From Pseudomonas urmiensis (GTDB lineage: Bacteria; Pseudomonadota; Gammaproteobacteria; Pseudomonadales; Pseudomonadaceae), in NCBI RefSeq assembly GCF_014268815.2, contig NZ_JABWRE020000001.1:3167001-3231000 (forward strand): a stretch of 64,000 nucleotides of DNA, read 5' to 3'. Positions 45,543 to 55,681 of this stretch are shown in pieces (positions within the stretch are counted from its first letter, which is position 1; every line of letters begins with the position of its first letter). Made by a program: the position numbers and the translations under genes. Under the pieces are notes generated by a model that was not told the DNA's origin, searched no databases, and saw only the letters and a list, made by a program, of their open reading frames with translations.

Positions 45543-46433
45543 TTAAAGCGGCGCAGGAGCCGGCTCAGTGGCGGGAGCCTGTTGCTGCACTTGGATTGGC
45601 GTAGCCTCGCTAGGCGGCGCAATCGGCTGGGAGCCCTGACTGTCATCCACCGCCGGCGCTGGCTGAACTTCACTGGCAGGCGCAACTGCGGCAGGCGGTG
45701 GGGGCGCAATGGGCTCAGTCGGAGGCGCTGCAATCGGTGCCTCGACCGGTGCTGTAGCCGCAGGCTGCTCGCTGGCGGCAACCGCAGGCGTGCCCTGCGG
45801 TGCTGGCGCCAAGGCGGAAGGTGCCTGCTCAGGCAGGCCCAAGGCCGGTGCTGGTTTGTCAGCTTTCGGCGCCTCAGCCTGGGGCTGGGCCTTCTTGGTT
45901 TTCTTCGGTTTGGGCAGGAAGCTTTCGACCAAGGCGAAATAACGCTCGTAGAACTGCGGCGCAGTCACCGTCTCGCTGGCAACCTTGACCATGGAGTCGT
46001 CGCTAGAGCCAATGGGCATCGACACCGAGCCCAATACACCGACGCCAAGGCTGGCAGAGGTGTTGGATTTTTTCAGCGCATAGCGATCCTGCAGGGCGTT
46101 GGCGAACATGGTCGAGCGCTGTTCGTCGCTGCTGTCAGGCGCGCAGGTGACGTTGAAGCTGATCTGCAGGTGGTTTTCGCTGTTCTGCTGAAAGCTTTTG
46201 TTGCCAGCGATCTGATTGGCACCGCTGCTGGTGATGATGTAGCCCTGGCTGAGCAAGGCACGACGGGCGGCCTCGCAGGAGCCGGCTTCACTGACCGGGA
46301 AGCTGCGCGAGAAGGTGCCCGAGTCATCGAAGTTCTCGTGCTCGTAGACTGCGGTTTTTTTCGAGGAGCAACCGGATACGCCCGCCAGCACAAGGGCCAG
46401 CCCGAGCGCACCGAAGACGGATGATCTGGACAT
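45543..46433 (-). CDS. DUF2242 lipoprotein with proline/alanine-rich tail
   Basis: A 296-residue envelope protein. The signal ends ALVLAGVSGC (lipidation near Cys22). A DUF2242 domain (about 25-190) includes SEAGSCEAARRALLSQGYII and MFANALQDRYALKKSN. The last 110 residues are low-complexity P/A/Q/E that could span the periplasm. It is monocistronic, with the tRNA array just upstream on the same strand behind a terminator. Confidence 0.87.
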   Translation of the reverse strand: MSRSSVFGALGLALVLAGVSGCSSKKTAVYEHENFDDSGTFSRSFPVSEAGSCEAARRALLSQGYIITSSGANQIAGNKSFQQNSENHLQISFNVTCAPDSSDEQRSTMFANALQDRYALKKSNTSASLGVGVLGSVSMPIGSSDDSMVKVASETVTAPQFYERYFALVESFLPKPKKTKKAQPQAEAPKADKPAPALGLPEQAPSALAPAPQGTPAVAASEQPAATAPVEAPIAAPPTEPIAPPPPAAVAPASEVQPAPAVDDSQGSQPIAPPSEATPIQVQQQAPATEPAPAPL

Positions 46434-46570
46434 CTTAGATACCGGAAAAAGACGAATGGCGCCTATTGTGCATCACATCACCCGGTACTGAAACCGCTGA
46501 TCGGTGAAGACACTGTCAGGTTCGTGTAAATCTTGCGCCATGGAGAAACACTAGGCTTTAGAAACAAAAA

Positions 46571-46590
46571 AAGCGACCCGAAGGTCGCTT
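46571..46590 (-). terminator. Terminator of the tRNA array
   Basis: AAGCGACC / GGTCGCTT, eight-base stem with CGAA loop; on the transcribed (minus) strand it is followed by a run of seven Ts. It lies 43 bases after the last tRNA-Asp. Confidence 0.9.
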
Positions 46591-46633
46591 TCTCTGTGTT
46601 GCCTCAGGCGTTCAAGGGGCCTGGAGGCGAAGA

Positions 46634-46710
46634 TGGCGCAGCGGACGGGACTCGAACCCGCGACCCCCGGCGTGACAGGCCGGTATTCTAACCGACTGAA
46701 CTACCGCTGC
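46634..46710 (-). tRNA. tRNA-Asp (GTC), copy 3
   Basis: 77 bases including encoded CCA. On the minus strand the anticodon loop reads CCTGTCACG with GTC; the acceptor stem GCAGCGG pairs with CCGCTGC and the TPsiC loop GGTTCGAGTCC is present. It is identical to the other two copies. Confidence 0.97.
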
Positions 46711-46784
46711 GTATCATTCAGGCTTGCGCCCAATTGAAACTGGGATCTGCTTTCCAAGTCGCACTTGGAAGTCAGGCACAAAAA

Positions 46785-46804
46785 AAGCGATATCTTGATC
46801 GCTT
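46785..46804 (-). terminator. Internal terminator between tRNA-Asp copies
   Basis: AAGCGAT / ATCGCTT stem with a 6-base loop; the minus strand continues into seven Ts. It stands between copies 2 and 3, so part of the transcripts should stop before copy 3. Confidence 0.85.
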
Positions 46805-46849
46805 CTCTTGTTTTGCTGCGAGGCGTTCAAGGGGCCTCGTAGCAGAAGA

Positions 46850-46926
46850 TGGCGCAGCGGACGGGACTCGAACCCGCGACCCCCGGCGTGACAGGCCGGT
46901 ATTCTAACCGACTGAACTACCGCTGC
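46850..46926 (-). tRNA. tRNA-Asp (GTC), copy 2
   Basis: 77 bases including CCA, anticodon GTC, identical to copies 1 and 3. Its 3' flank (GCGTTCAAGGGGCCT on the + strand) is shared with copy 3, and its terminator resembles that of copy 3, indicating a duplicated unit. Confidence 0.97.
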
Positions 46927-47023
46927 GTATCGTTCAGGCTTGCGCCCGATTGAAACTGGGATCTGGCACCAAGGCTTGGCCTTAATACCTCAGACCGGTG
47001 ACAAGCACCCATCTGGAGAAAAG

Positions 47024-47100
47024 TGGCGCAGCGGACGGGACTCGAACCCGCGACCCCCGGCGTGACAGGCCGGTATTCTAACCGACTGAACTACCGCTGC
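47024..47100 (-). tRNA. tRNA-Asp (GTC), copy 1
   Basis: 77 bases including CCA, anticodon GTC, cloverleaf as in the other copies. It is 79 bases after tRNA-Val. No terminator is seen between it and copy 2. Confidence 0.97.
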
Positions 47101-47179
47101 GCATAGTGGACTTGCGTCCTGTTCCTCTCGATTAGGAAGCTTCTTGCGAAGGCTCCAAGTTCAGGAACGTCTCAGGAAG

Positions 47180-47255
47180 TGGTGGGTGATGACGGGATCG
47201 AACCGCCGACCCTCTGCTTGTAAGGCAGATGCTCTCCCGGCTGAGCTAATCACCC
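47180..47255 (-). tRNA. tRNA-Val (TAC)
   Basis: 76 bases including CCA. The minus strand gives acceptor GGGTGAT, anticodon arm CTGCCTTACAAGCAG (anticodon TAC) and TPsiC loop GGTTCGATCCC. It is the first gene of the array. Confidence 0.97.
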
Positions 47256-47303
47256 ATTGTGCTGCTTGTGTTGCGTGTTACGTTTGCTTCGCTGAGGCCG
47301 CGA

Positions 47304-47332
47304 AATTTACGCAGGTACCGATGCTAAGTCAA
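47304..47332 (-). promoter_or_regulatory. Sigma-70 promoter of the tRNA array
   Basis: On the minus strand TTGACT (-35, 47327-47332) and TAAATT (-10, 47304-47309) are 17 bases apart. The following TCGCGGCC is a GC-rich discriminator, as in stringently controlled stable-RNA promoters. Confidence 0.8.
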
Positions 47333-47448
47333 TACCCCCATTGAATTTTTTTTCAAAAAGAGCAAAAAACCTTAGGTCTTCTGCAGAGTGGGCTTGCCGG
47401 TAAAGAGGTTGGCCCAGGCAACACCGCCATCCTCGCGCAAAAACGAAA

Positions 47449-47468
47449 AAGAGACCCTATGGCCTCTT
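47449..47468 (-). terminator. Terminator of the metZ-SDR operon
   Basis: AAGAGACC-CTAT-GGCCTCTT folds as an eight-pair stem (one G-U) on the minus strand and is followed by TTTTTCGTTTTT. It lies 20 bases after the SDR stop. Confidence 0.85.
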
Positions 47469-47488
47469 CTTGTCTTTCTGCTTACCGC

Positions 47489-48262
47489 TCAGGTGTAGAT
47501 CATCTTACGGCTCATGCCGCCGTCGACCACAAACTCCTGACCAGTGACGAACCCCGCCTGCCTGGACAACAGCCAGGCCACCAGCGCCGCGACATCTTCC
47601 ACGGTCCCTACCCTGCCCGCAGGATGCTGGGCATGGTCAGCATCGCTCAACGGCTCGGCACGGCGTTGGGCAGGATCACGCGCATCGATCCAACCCGGGC
47701 TGACTGCATTGACACGGATCTCCGGACCCAGGCTCATCGCCAGGGCATGGGTCAGCGCCAGCAGGCCACCCTTGCTCGCCGCATAAGCCTCGGTATCGGG
47801 CTCGGACTGGCGTGCACGGGTCGAGGTCAGATTGACGATCGCCCCGCCATGGGCGCGCAGATAAGGTGCACAGTGCTTGGCCAATAGCATCGGCCCATTG
47901 AGGTTGACCGCCAGCACCCGATTCCATTGAGCCAGGCTCAAACTCTCGAGGGTGTGGTTGTGCGGGTTGGCAATGGCCGCGTTGCACACCAACGCGTCCA
48001 ATCGACCAAACTGCCCAAGCACCTCGGAGACCCCGGCACTGACCTGGGCTTCGTCGGCGACATCCATGGTGATGAACCAGGCATTGTCGCCAAGTGCCTT
48101 GGCCACCTTGGCGCCGCGCGGCCGGTCAAGGTCGCTGAGTACCACCTGCCAACCTTCGCAGATCAGCCAGGCAGCGATGCCCAGGCCGATGCCGCGTGCG
48201 GCACCGGTAACCAGGGCTACCCGACCGTTATGGCCCGGTTCGCCGCCCTTCCAGTCGATCAC
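47489..48262 (-). CDS. Short-chain dehydrogenase/reductase
   Basis: A 257-residue classical SDR: cofactor motif [19 protein letters not shown]-like CNAAIANP, catalytic Ser in [10 protein letters not shown], YxxxK in [12 protein letters not shown], and C-terminal [17 protein letters not shown] after the second strand suggests NAD preference. It overlaps the metZ stop by four bases and is the last gene of the purF-metZ transcript. The substrate is unknown. Confidence 0.93.
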   Translation of the reverse strand: MIDWKGGEPGHNGRVALVTGAARGIGLGIAAWLICEGWQVVLSDLDRPRGAKVAKALGDNAWFITMDVADEAQVSAGVSEVLGQFGRLDALVCNAAIANPHNHTLESLSLAQWNRVLAVNLNGPMLLAKHCAPYLRAHGGAIVNLTSTRARQSEPDTEAYAASKGGLLALTHALAMSLGPEIRVNAVSPGWIDARDPAQRRAEPLSDADHAQHPAGRVGTVEDVAALVAWLLSRQAGFVTGQEFVVDGGMSRKMIYT

Positions 48263-49470
48263 AGCGCAGCCAGCCCACGTGCCAGGTCGGCTTGCAGGTC
48301 AGCGACATCTTCCAGGCCCACTGCAATGCGGATCAGGCTGTCGCGGATTCCGGCAGCCTCGCGCTCTTGCGGCGACAGACGGCCGTGGGAGGTGGTGGCC
48401 GGGTGGGTGATGGTGGTCTTGCTGTCACCCAGGTTAGCGGTGATCGAAAGCAGACGCGTGGCATCGATGAAGCGCCAGGCGCCGTCTTTGCCGCCCTTGA
48501 CCTCAAAGCTCACCACTGCGCCGAAATCGCTCATCTGGCGCTTGGCCAACTCGTGCTGTGGATGGCTGGCAAGACCGGCGTAATGGACTTTCTCCACGCC
48601 CTCTTGCTGCTCCAGCCACTGCGCCAGCGCCTTGGCGCCCTCGCAGTGGGCACGCATGCGCAACTTGAGCGTTTCCAGACCCTTGAGGAACACCCAGGCG
48701 TTGAATGGACTCAAGGTCGGCCCCGCAGTGCGCAGGAAGCCCACCACTTCTTTCATCTGCTCGCTACGACCCGCCACGGCGCCGCCCATGCAACGGCCCT
48801 GGCCGTCGATGAACTTGGTCGCCGAATGCACGACGATGTCGGCCCCGAGCTTGAGCGGCTGCTGCAGCGCCGGGGTGCTGAAGCAGTTGTCCACCACCAG
48901 CATCGCACCACGGGCATGGGCGATCTCGGCCAGCGCGGCGATATCCACCAGCTCCGCCAAGGGGTTGGATGGCGACTCGACGAACAGCAGCTTGGTGTTG
49001 GCCTTGATGCCCCGCTCCCAACCGCTCAGGTCAGCCAGCGGCACGTAGTCCACTTGCACGCCAAAGCGCTTGAAATACTTCTCGAACAGGCTGATGGTCG
49101 AACCGAACACGCTCTGCGACACCAGCACATGGTCACCGGCGCTGCACAGCGCCATCACCGTGGACAGGATCGCCGACATGCCCGTGGACGTACCCACGGC
49201 CTGTTCTGCACCTTCCAGCGCCGCCAGGCGCTCTTCGAAGGCGCGCACGGTCGGGTTGGTGTAGCGCGAATAAACGTTGCCCGGTGTTTCACCGGCAAAG
49301 CGCGCAGCCGCATCGGCAGCCGTGCGGAATACATAGCTGGAGGTGAAGAACAGCGGGTCGCTGTGTTCGGCCTCCGGCGTGCGGTACTGACCGGCGCGCA
49401 CCGCCAGGGTGTCGAAACCGACACCCTCCAGGTCGCTGTCCAGTCGCCCGGCATCCCATTGATCACTCAT
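48259..49470 (-). CDS. metZ: O-succinylhomoserine sulfhydrylase
   Basis: Makes homocysteine directly from O-succinylhomoserine and sulfide in pseudomonad methionine synthesis. The 403-residue PLP enzyme has [20 protein letters not shown], the PLP aspartate in [16 protein letters not shown] and the Schiff-base lysine in [12 protein letters not shown]. Its position directly after purF (15-base gap) is the conserved pseudomonad arrangement. I see no riboswitch before it. Confidence 0.96.
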   Translation of the reverse strand: MSDQWDAGRLDSDLEGVGFDTLAVRAGQYRTPEAEHSDPLFFTSSYVFRTAADAAARFAGETPGNVYSRYTNPTVRAFEERLAALEGAEQAVGTSTGMSAILSTVMALCSAGDHVLVSQSVFGSTISLFEKYFKRFGVQVDYVPLADLSGWERGIKANTKLLFVESPSNPLAELVDIAALAEIAHARGAMLVVDNCFSTPALQQPLKLGADIVVHSATKFIDGQGRCMGGAVAGRSEQMKEVVGFLRTAGPTLSPFNAWVFLKGLETLKLRMRAHCEGAKALAQWLEQQEGVEKVHYAGLASHPQHELAKRQMSDFGAVVSFEVKGGKDGAWRFIDATRLLSITANLGDSKTTITHPATTSHGRLSPQEREAAGIRDSLIRIAVGLEDVADLQADLARGLAAL

Positions 49471-49485
49471 GCCGTCGCTCCCAAA

Positions 49486-50991
49486 TCAGTTGTTGTACAG
49501 GTCGATGATCGCGCTGACTGCCTGGGTCTTGACCTTGGCCGCATCGTTGCGGGCCTGCTCGATGCGTTCCAGATAGGCGTCGTCGATGTCGCCGGTGACG
49601 TACTCACCGTCGAACACTGCGCAATCGAAATGCTCGATCTTGATCTTGCCGCCACCGACCGATTCGATCAGGTCTGGCAGGTCTTGGTAGACCAGCCAAT
49701 CGGCGCCGATCAACTCGGCCACCTGGTCGGTGGTACGGTTGTGGGCGATCAGTTCGTGAACACTCGGCATGTCGATGCCGTAGACGTTGGGGTAACGCAC
49801 CGCCGGAGCGGCGGAGCAGAAGTAGACGTTCTTGGCACCGGCCTCGCGGGCCATCTGGATGATCTGCTTGCACGTGGTGCCACGCACGATCGAGTCGTCG
49901 ACCAGCATCACGTTCTTGCCGCGGAACTCAAGCTCGATGGCGTTGAGCTTCTGTCGGACCGATTTCTTGCGCGCGGCCTGGCCGGGCATGATGAAGGTAC
50001 GGCCGATGTAGCGGTTCTTGACGAACCCTTCGCGGAACTTGACGCCCAGGTGGTTGGCCAGCTCCAGCGCGGCGGTGCGGCTGGTGTCCGGGATCGGGAT
50101 AACCACGTCGATGTCGTGCTCAGGGCGCTCGCGGCGAATTTTCTCGGCCAGCTTCTCACCCATGCGCAGACGCGCCTTGTACACCGAGACGCCATCCATG
50201 ATCGAGTCAGGACGGGCCAGGTAGACGTGTTCGAAGATGCACGGCTTGAGCTGCGGATTGGTCGCGCACTGCTTGGTGTACAGTTGGCCTTCTTCGGTGA
50301 TGTACACCGCCTCGCCCGGCGCCAGGTCGCGGATCAGGGTGAAGCCGAGCACGTCCAGCGCCACGCTTTCCGAGGCGATCATGTACTCGACGCCTTCGTC
50401 GGTGTGACGCTGGCCAAATACCACCGGGCGGATACCGTTAGGGTCACGGAAGCCGACGATGCCGTAGCCGGTGATCATCGCCACGACCGCGTAGCCGCCG
50501 ACGCAGCGGCTGTGAACATGGGAAACCGCAGCGAACACATCTTCTTCGGTCGGCTGCAGCTTGCCGCGTACGGCCAACTCGTGGGCGAACACGTTGAGCA
50601 ACACTTCCGAATCGGAGTTGGTGTTGACGTGGCGCAGGTCAGACTCGTAGATCTCCTTGGCCAGCTGCTCGACGTTGGTCAAGTTGCCGTTGTGCGCCAG
50701 GGTGATGCCATAAGGCGAGTTGACGTAGAACGGCTGGGCCTCGGCCGAAGTCGAGCTGCCCGCAGTCGGGTAGCGCACATGGCCGATACCCATGTGGCCG
50801 ACCAGACGCTGCATGTGCCGCTGCTGGAAGACGTCGCGCACCAGACCATTGTCCTTGCGCAGGAACAACCGGCCGTCATGGCTGGTCACGATACCGGCAG
50901 CATCCTGGCCGCGGTGCTGAAGGACCGTTAGCGCGTCATACAGCGCCTGATTGACGTTCGACTTACCGACAATACCGGTGATGCCACACAT
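49486..50991 (-). CDS. purF: Amidophosphoribosyltransferase
   Basis: First committed step of purine synthesis: PRPP and glutamine to phosphoribosylamine. The 501-residue protein starts [10 protein letters not shown], so Cys2 is the glutaminase nucleophile after Met removal and there is no propeptide (E. coli type). The PRPP loop is [15 protein letters not shown] chose the ATG at 50991; one at 51000 would add three residues and block Cys exposure. cvpA ends 42 bases upstream. Confidence 0.97.
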   Translation of the reverse strand: MCGITGIVGKSNVNQALYDALTVLQHRGQDAAGIVTSHDGRLFLRKDNGLVRDVFQQRHMQRLVGHMGIGHVRYPTAGSSTSAEAQPFYVNSPYGITLAHNGNLTNVEQLAKEIYESDLRHVNTNSDSEVLLNVFAHELAVRGKLQPTEEDVFAAVSHVHSRCVGGYAVVAMITGYGIVGFRDPNGIRPVVFGQRHTDEGVEYMIASESVALDVLGFTLIRDLAPGEAVYITEEGQLYTKQCATNPQLKPCIFEHVYLARPDSIMDGVSVYKARLRMGEKLAEKIRRERPEHDIDVVIPIPDTSRTAALELANHLGVKFREGFVKNRYIGRTFIMPGQAARKKSVRQKLNAIELEFRGKNVMLVDDSIVRGTTCKQIIQMAREAGAKNVYFCSAAPAVRYPNVYGIDMPSVHELIAHNRTTDQVAELIGADWLVYQDLPDLIESVGGGKIKIEHFDCAVFDGEYVTGDIDDAYLERIEQARNDAAKVKTQAVSAIIDLYNN

Positions 50992-51033
50992 GCAACGCAA
51001 CCCCTACTTTGATGAAACTTGAGTGAATAGCGC

Positions 51034-51588
51034 TCAAGGCCTGGCAGGCCCGAGCAACTGTTCCTTGAACGGAAGATCAGCAGGTACGCTGACCCCACTG
51101 GACATCCACTGACCGGTCATCCCTAGGATAAGGTTTTTTGACCAGTCAGCGACCAATAGAAATTGTGGTATCAGGCGTGATTCCTGCCACCACGGATCCT
51201 GTTGCACCGGCCCCAGGCTCAGCAGCCCGACCGCCACGACGACCAGCAAGGCACCCCGGGCGGCGCCAAAGGCCATGCCCAGGAAGCGATCGGTACCGGA
51301 CAGCCCGGTTACGCGGATCAGCTCGCCTATGAGGAAATTGAGCATCGCCCCAACGATCAGGGTGGCGATGAAAAGAATGGTACAGCCGGCGATGACCCGT
51401 GCCGAAGGCGTCTGGATATAGCTTTCCAGGTACTGCGACAACGAACCGCCGAACATCCAGGCTACAGCGCCCGCCACTATCCAGATGATAAGCGACAGGG
51501 CTTCCTTGACGAAGCCGCGCGTAAGACTGATCAATGTGGAAACGGCGATGATCGCGATGATCGCCCAATCAACCCAGGTAAATGCCAC
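51034..51588 (-). CDS. cvpA: CvpA family membrane protein
   Basis: A 184-residue inner-membrane protein with four helices (DWAIIAIIAVSTLISLTRG; EALSLIIWIVAGAVAWMF; VIAGCTILFIATLIVGAML; ALLVVVAVGLLSLG). The N-terminal WVDWAIIAIIAVSTLISLTR is the family hallmark. CvpA was tied to colicin V production and envelope homeostasis in E. coli. It precedes purF as in enterobacteria; a REP pair separates it from the SPOR gene. Confidence 0.93.
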   Translation of the reverse strand: MAFTWVDWAIIAIIAVSTLISLTRGFVKEALSLIIWIVAGAVAWMFGGSLSQYLESYIQTPSARVIAGCTILFIATLIVGAMLNFLIGELIRVTGLSGTDRFLGMAFGAARGALLVVVAVGLLSLGPVQQDPWWQESRLIPQFLLVADWSKNLILGMTGQWMSSGVSVPADLPFKEQLLGPARP

Positions 51589-51718
51589 GGTGCTGCCTGC
51601 AGACGTTTGAGGCGGCGCATTTTACCAGAGCGGCGGGCCGGGGGTAAGCGGAATGTCGGGGCGTTGAGGCATTGGCATCATCGACATGGCCTCAAGGGAC
51701 GGTTTACCCCGGCTGCTG

Positions 51719-51813
51719 CTATCGCGGGGCAAGCCCGCTCCCACGTAGCAAGCGTAGGCTCCAATATTCTGGCCAGGCAGGTACCGCGTGGGAGCGGGCC
51801 AGCCCCGCGATAG
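51719..51813. repeat. REP pair inside the operon
   Basis: Arms 51719-51745 and 51787-51813 match as reverse complements apart from two bases (core CTATCGCGGGGCAAGCCCGC). It lies between two same-strand genes (SPOR gene and cvpA), so it may set their relative mRNA levels. Confidence 0.88.
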
Positions 51814-51858
51814 CCTCAGGCCAGGCAGCAAATACCTTGAACACGAAGGCGCCCGTGG

Positions 51859-52542
51859 TCAGCTACGCTCCGGCTGGAACCTGACCACGAAGCCCTTGAG
51901 CTTGTGCTGGCGATTGATCACATCACGCAGACGCTCGGCCTCGGCGCGCTCGATCAATGGCCCGACATACACCCGGTTCATGCCATCGGCAGAACGGATA
52001 TAGGCGTTGTAGCCCTGGCTGCGCAAGGTTTTCTGCAGATTATCGGCACCGACACGGTTGGACAGGCTGGCCAACTGGATCGACCAGCTCACCGGCAGGC
52101 CATTGGCGTCGATCTTCGACGGTGCTGCAGGCTTGGCGGCGCTGGCTGCTGTCGCCGGCGCTGGAGTTGCCGCCGGACGGGTCTCGACCTTGGCCGCTGG
52201 CGCCGGTGCCACCGGCTTGGCGGCGGGCGCCTGGGCCTGCGGCACGGCAGACGGCGCCGGCGCAATCGGCTGGCTCGGCGTGCTAGCCGGTGCAGTCGAC
52301 TCATCGACGACCACTGGCGGCTGTTCGGACAGATCCGCTACCGGCTGCTGCTCAGGCACTTGGATCGTCTCGACCTGCACTTGCGGCAAGCTCGGCATCG
52401 CCGGCGCCTGCGGCGCATCGACCTGCACCTGACGCATTTCGTCCTCGCGGCTGAACAACATCGGCAAGAAGATCACCGCCAGCGCCACCAGCACCAGCGC
52501 ACCAACCATGCGCTGTTTCATTCCCTTATCCAGCACTGCCAT
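51859..52542 (-). CDS. SPOR-domain protein (DedD-like)
   Basis: A 227-residue bitopic inner-membrane protein: short cytoplasmic N-terminus, one helix (MVGALVLVALAVIFLPMLF, about 12-30), a long P/A/V/Q-rich periplasmic linker and a C-terminal SPOR domain (about 150-227, WSIQLASLSNRVGADNLQ and GMNRVYVGPLIERAEA) that binds denuded peptidoglycan at the division site. It overlaps the folC 3' end by 17 bases. An alternative ATG at 52521 removes the overlap. Confidence 0.92.
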   Translation of the reverse strand: MAVLDKGMKQRMVGALVLVALAVIFLPMLFSREDEMRQVQVDAPQAPAMPSLPQVQVETIQVPEQQPVADLSEQPPVVVDESTAPASTPSQPIAPAPSAVPQAQAPAAKPVAPAPAAKVETRPAATPAPATAASAAKPAAPSKIDANGLPVSWSIQLASLSNRVGADNLQKTLRSQGYNAYIRSADGMNRVYVGPLIERAEAERLRDVINRQHKLKGFVVRFQPERS

Positions 52543-53833
52543 CTACTCCACCCTCAGGAGCCTGCCGTTCAAGCCATTCCAGGGCCTGACCGACACAGAA
52601 AAACGAACCGAACAGCACGATCTGATCATCTGCCGTCGCCTGCGCGCACTGTCCTTCCAAAGCAGCCTCGACGCTGGCATAAGACTTCACCGTAGCGCCG
52701 AGGTTCGTCAAGGCCGCTGCCAACTCAGCCGCCGGGCGCGTGCGCGGTGTAGCCAAAGGTGCCACCGCCCAGTTGTCGAACAGGCCCTGCAGCGGCGCTA
52801 CCACGCCTTGCAGGTCTTTGTCGGCGAGCAGGCCGAACACCGCCAGGCGCTTGCCCTGCGGCGCTCGTGCGGCGAGGCGACGAGCCAGGTACTCGGCAGC
52901 ATGGGGGTTATGCCCCACATCCAGGAGCAGCTCGACGCGCTTGCCGTTCCAGACCAATGCACGACGATCCAGACGACCGGTGATGCGAGTATCGAGCAGG
53001 GCCTGGCGGACTTGCCCGGCCTCCCACGGCAAGCCCATCAACAGGTAGGCCTGCAACGCCAGCGCGGCGTTTTCCATCGGCAGGTCGAGCAGCGGCAGGT
53101 CATGCAACTCGACCGCCGCGCCATCGAGCTTGCGCCCACGCCACTGCCAATGATTAGCCGTCTCGGCCAGATCGAAATCGCGCCCGCGTAGCAACAGCGG
53201 GCAGGCCAACTCGCGGGCCTTGTCCAGCAACGGTTGCGGTGGCAGCAGATCGCCACACAGGGCCGGTTTGCCCTGGCGGAAGATACCGGCCTTTTCGAAG
53301 GCCACTGACTCGCGGCTATCGCCCAGGTAGTCGACATGATCGACGCCAATGCTGGTAACCAGCGCGAGGTCGGCATCGACCAGGTTGACCGCATCCAGCC
53401 GGCCACCGAGGCCGACTTCGAGCACCACGGCATCCAGAGCCGACCGATGGAACAGCCAGAACGCCGCCAGGGTGCCCATTTCGAAATAGGTCAGGGAAAT
53501 CTCGCCGCGCGCCGCCTCGACGGCGGCGAAGGCTTGGCACAACTGCTCATCGCTGGCGTCGACGCCATCGATGCGCACCCGCTCGTTGTAATGCAGCAGG
53601 TGCGGCGAGCTGTAGACGCCGACCTTGAGGCCCTGGGCCTGGAGCAAGGCGGCGACGAAGGCACAGGTCGAACCCTTGCCGTTGGTACCGGTAACGGTCA
53701 CTACCCGAGGCGCCAGCTTGCCCAGCCCGAGCCGCTGGAGAACATGTTGCGAACGCTCCAGGCCCATGTCGATGGCCGAAGGGTGCAGCTGCTCGAGATA
53801 GGCGAGCCAGTCGCCGAGGGTACGTTGAGTCAT
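52526..53833 (-). CDS. folC: Bifunctional folylpolyglutamate/dihydrofolate synthase
   Basis: Adds glutamate to dihydropteroate and to tetrahydrofolates. The 435-residue Mur-ligase-type enzyme has the P-loop VTGTNGKGSTCAF, the omega-loop/Mg region SSPHLLHYNERVRIDG and LEVGLGGRLDAVN, then SIGVDHVDYLG. Its ATG overlaps the accD stop by one base (TAATG), so translation is coupled to accD. Confidence 0.96.
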   Translation of the reverse strand: MTQRTLGDWLAYLEQLHPSAIDMGLERSQHVLQRLGLGKLAPRVVTVTGTNGKGSTCAFVAALLQAQGLKVGVYSSPHLLHYNERVRIDGVDASDEQLCQAFAAVEAARGEISLTYFEMGTLAAFWLFHRSALDAVVLEVGLGGRLDAVNLVDADLALVTSIGVDHVDYLGDSRESVAFEKAGIFRQGKPALCGDLLPPQPLLDKARELACPLLLRGRDFDLAETANHWQWRGRKLDGAAVELHDLPLLDLPMENAALALQAYLLMGLPWEAGQVRQALLDTRITGRLDRRALVWNGKRVELLLDVGHNPHAAEYLARRLAARAPQGKRLAVFGLLADKDLQGVVAPLQGLFDNWAVAPLATPRTRPAAELAAALTNLGATVKSYASVEAALEGQCAQATADDQIVLFGSFFCVGQALEWLERQAPEGGVDGSAG

Positions 53834-54726
53834 TACGCGACGGCCGCCACTTCCTGAGCTTCGGCCGGGGTCGGCTGGCCAGTCATCTGTGCCAGCAGGC
53901 GAGCCAGGCGCGGACGCAGCTCGTGACGCGAGATGATCAGGTCGATGGCGCCGTGCTCGAGCAGGAACTCACTGCGCTGGAAGCCTTCTGGCAGCTTCTC
54001 GCGAACGGTCTGCTCGATGACGCGCGGGCCGGCAAAGCCGATCAGCGCCTTAGGCTCGCCAACGATCACATCGCCAAGCATCGCCAGGCTGGCGGAAACG
54101 CCACCGTAGACCGGGTCGGTCAGCACGGAGATGAACGGAATGCCTTCTTCGCGCAGGCGCGCCAGCACTGCCGAGGTCTTGGCCATCTGCATCAGCGAGA
54201 TCAGCGCTTCCTGCATACGTGCACCGCCCGAGGCGGAGAAGCAGATCATCGGGCAGCGGTTTTCCAGCGCGTAGTTGGCGGCACGGACGAAACGCTCACC
54301 GACGATGGCACCCATCGAGCCACCCATGAAGGAGAACTCGAAGGCGCTGACCACGATCGGCATGCCCATCAGGGTGCCGCTCATGGAGATCAGGGCGTCT
54401 TTCTCGCCGGTCTGCTTCTGCGCGCCAGCCAGGCGGTCCTTGTACTTCTTGCCGTCGCGGAATTTCAGGCGGTCAACCGGCTCCAGATCGGCACCGAGCT
54501 CGGCACGGCCGTCGGCGTCGAGGAAAATGTCGATGCGCGCACGGGCGCCGATACGCATGTGATGATTACACTTGGGGCAGACATCCAGGGTCTTTTCCAG
54601 CTCAGGACGATACAGCACGTTCTCGCAGGCTGGGCACTTGTGCCACAGGCCTTCCGGTACCGAGCTCTTCTTCACCTCGGAACGCATGATCGATGGGATC
54701 AGTTTGTCGACTAACCAGTTGCTCAT
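53833..54726 (-). CDS. accD: Acetyl-CoA carboxylase carboxyltransferase subunit beta
   Basis: The beta half of the carboxyltransferase that makes malonyl-CoA. The 297-residue protein has the Cys4 zinc ribbon C31/C34/C50/C53 and the crotonase-like core with [18 protein letters not shown] and [20 protein letters not shown] precedes the ATG. 274 bases separate it from trpF upstream, enough for its own promoter, and it leads accD-folC-SPOR-cvpA-purF-metZ-SDR. Confidence 0.97.
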   Translation of the reverse strand: MSNWLVDKLIPSIMRSEVKKSSVPEGLWHKCPACENVLYRPELEKTLDVCPKCNHHMRIGARARIDIFLDADGRAELGADLEPVDRLKFRDGKKYKDRLAGAQKQTGEKDALISMSGTLMGMPIVVSAFEFSFMGGSMGAIVGERFVRAANYALENRCPMICFSASGGARMQEALISLMQMAKTSAVLARLREEGIPFISVLTDPVYGGVSASLAMLGDVIVGEPKALIGFAGPRVIEQTVREKLPEGFQRSEFLLEHGAIDLIISRHELRPRLARLLAQMTGQPTPAEAQEVAAVA

Positions 54727-55000
54727 GCTTTCTTTCTCCAGTATTTGGCGGGCGGGGACCGATCTGGCCGGCCATGCCCTACCCTTGAGCTCATATTCTT
54801 CAATGAAACGATGATGGACCGGCTCCGGGGCCCGCTACTGCGCGAAGCCAACCGAACGACCGAACCCTCTTCAATCTGTCATGCCGGCGCCATTGACACC
54901 GACTCTGCACCTGGCTGCGCCTGCAACAGCACGCGCGCCTGGCAGCAAAAGGCTGCGATAGCTATGGACGATGGCGCGCGGCCAGCCGTCACATCTGCCT

Positions 55001-55621
55001 TCACGCCTGCTTCACTGCACGCACGAACGCCTCGATCCTGGCGGCGTCCTTGATGCCCTTGGCCTGCTCGACCCCACCGCTGACATCCACCGCATAAGGG
55101 CCAACCTGGGCAATCGCCTGGCCGACGTTGCTCGGGTTCAGACCACCGGCAAGGATAATCGGTTTACTCAAGCGTGGCGGCACCAGCGACCAGTCGAAAG
55201 CCTCGCCAGTCCCCCCCGGGACGCCGGCGACGAAGGTATCCAGGAGAATCCCGCTGGCATTGGCGTAGTGCTTGCACTGAGCTTCAAGGTCATCGCCAGG
55301 ACGCACCCGCAAGGCCTTGATCCAGGGCCGGTGAAAACCGTCGCAGTCAGCCGGGGTTTCGTCGCCGTGGAACTGTAGCAGGTCCAGCGGTACCGCCTCG
55401 AGGATCTCGTTGAGTTCGCAGCGCGAGGCATTGACGAACAGGCCAACGGTGGTCACGAACGGCGGCAGCGCGGCAATGATCGCCCGCGCCTGCTGCACGT
55501 CCACCGCACGCGGGCTCTTGGCATAGAAGACCAGGCCGATGGCATCGGCGCCGGCTTCGGCGGCGGCCAGGGCGTCTTCGATGCGGGTAATCCCGCAGAT
55601 CTTGCTGCGAACGTTGCTCAT
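55001..55621 (-). CDS. trpF: Phosphoribosylanthranilate isomerase
   Basis: Catalyses the Amadori step of tryptophan synthesis. The 206-residue TIM barrel has the general base Cys9 in [11 protein letters not shown], the catalytic aspartate in [16 protein letters not shown] and the phosphate loop [10 protein letters not shown] and [12 protein letters not shown]. Start taken at 55621 ([10 protein letters not shown]); the frame is open 15 codons further. It lies away from other trp genes, as in other pseudomonads. Confidence 0.96.
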   Translation of the reverse strand: MSNVRSKICGITRIEDALAAAEAGADAIGLVFYAKSPRAVDVQQARAIIAALPPFVTTVGLFVNASRCELNEILEAVPLDLLQFHGDETPADCDGFHRPWIKALRVRPGDDLEAQCKHYANASGILLDTFVAGVPGGTGEAFDWSLVPPRLSKPIILAGGLNPSNVGQAIAQVGPYAVDVSGGVEQAKGIKDAARIEAFVRAVKQA

Positions 55622-55681
55622 GGACGGCGAACCTTGAGTAATCGGTGAAAGGCCGGATGTTAGCAAATCACTTTTCGCCCG

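Noticed and set aside
46634..47255. Possible integration site or genomic island at the tRNA cluster
   Set aside because: No integrase, no displaced tRNA 3' fragment and no change in base composition on either side; both flanks are core genes.
49471..49485. SAM or methionine riboswitch before metZ
   Set aside because: Only 15 bases separate purF and metZ, too few for an aptamer.
48292..50931. 879-codon open frame antisense to metZ and purF
   Set aside because: It spans two unrelated well-defined genes and their intergenic gap, as an artefact would.
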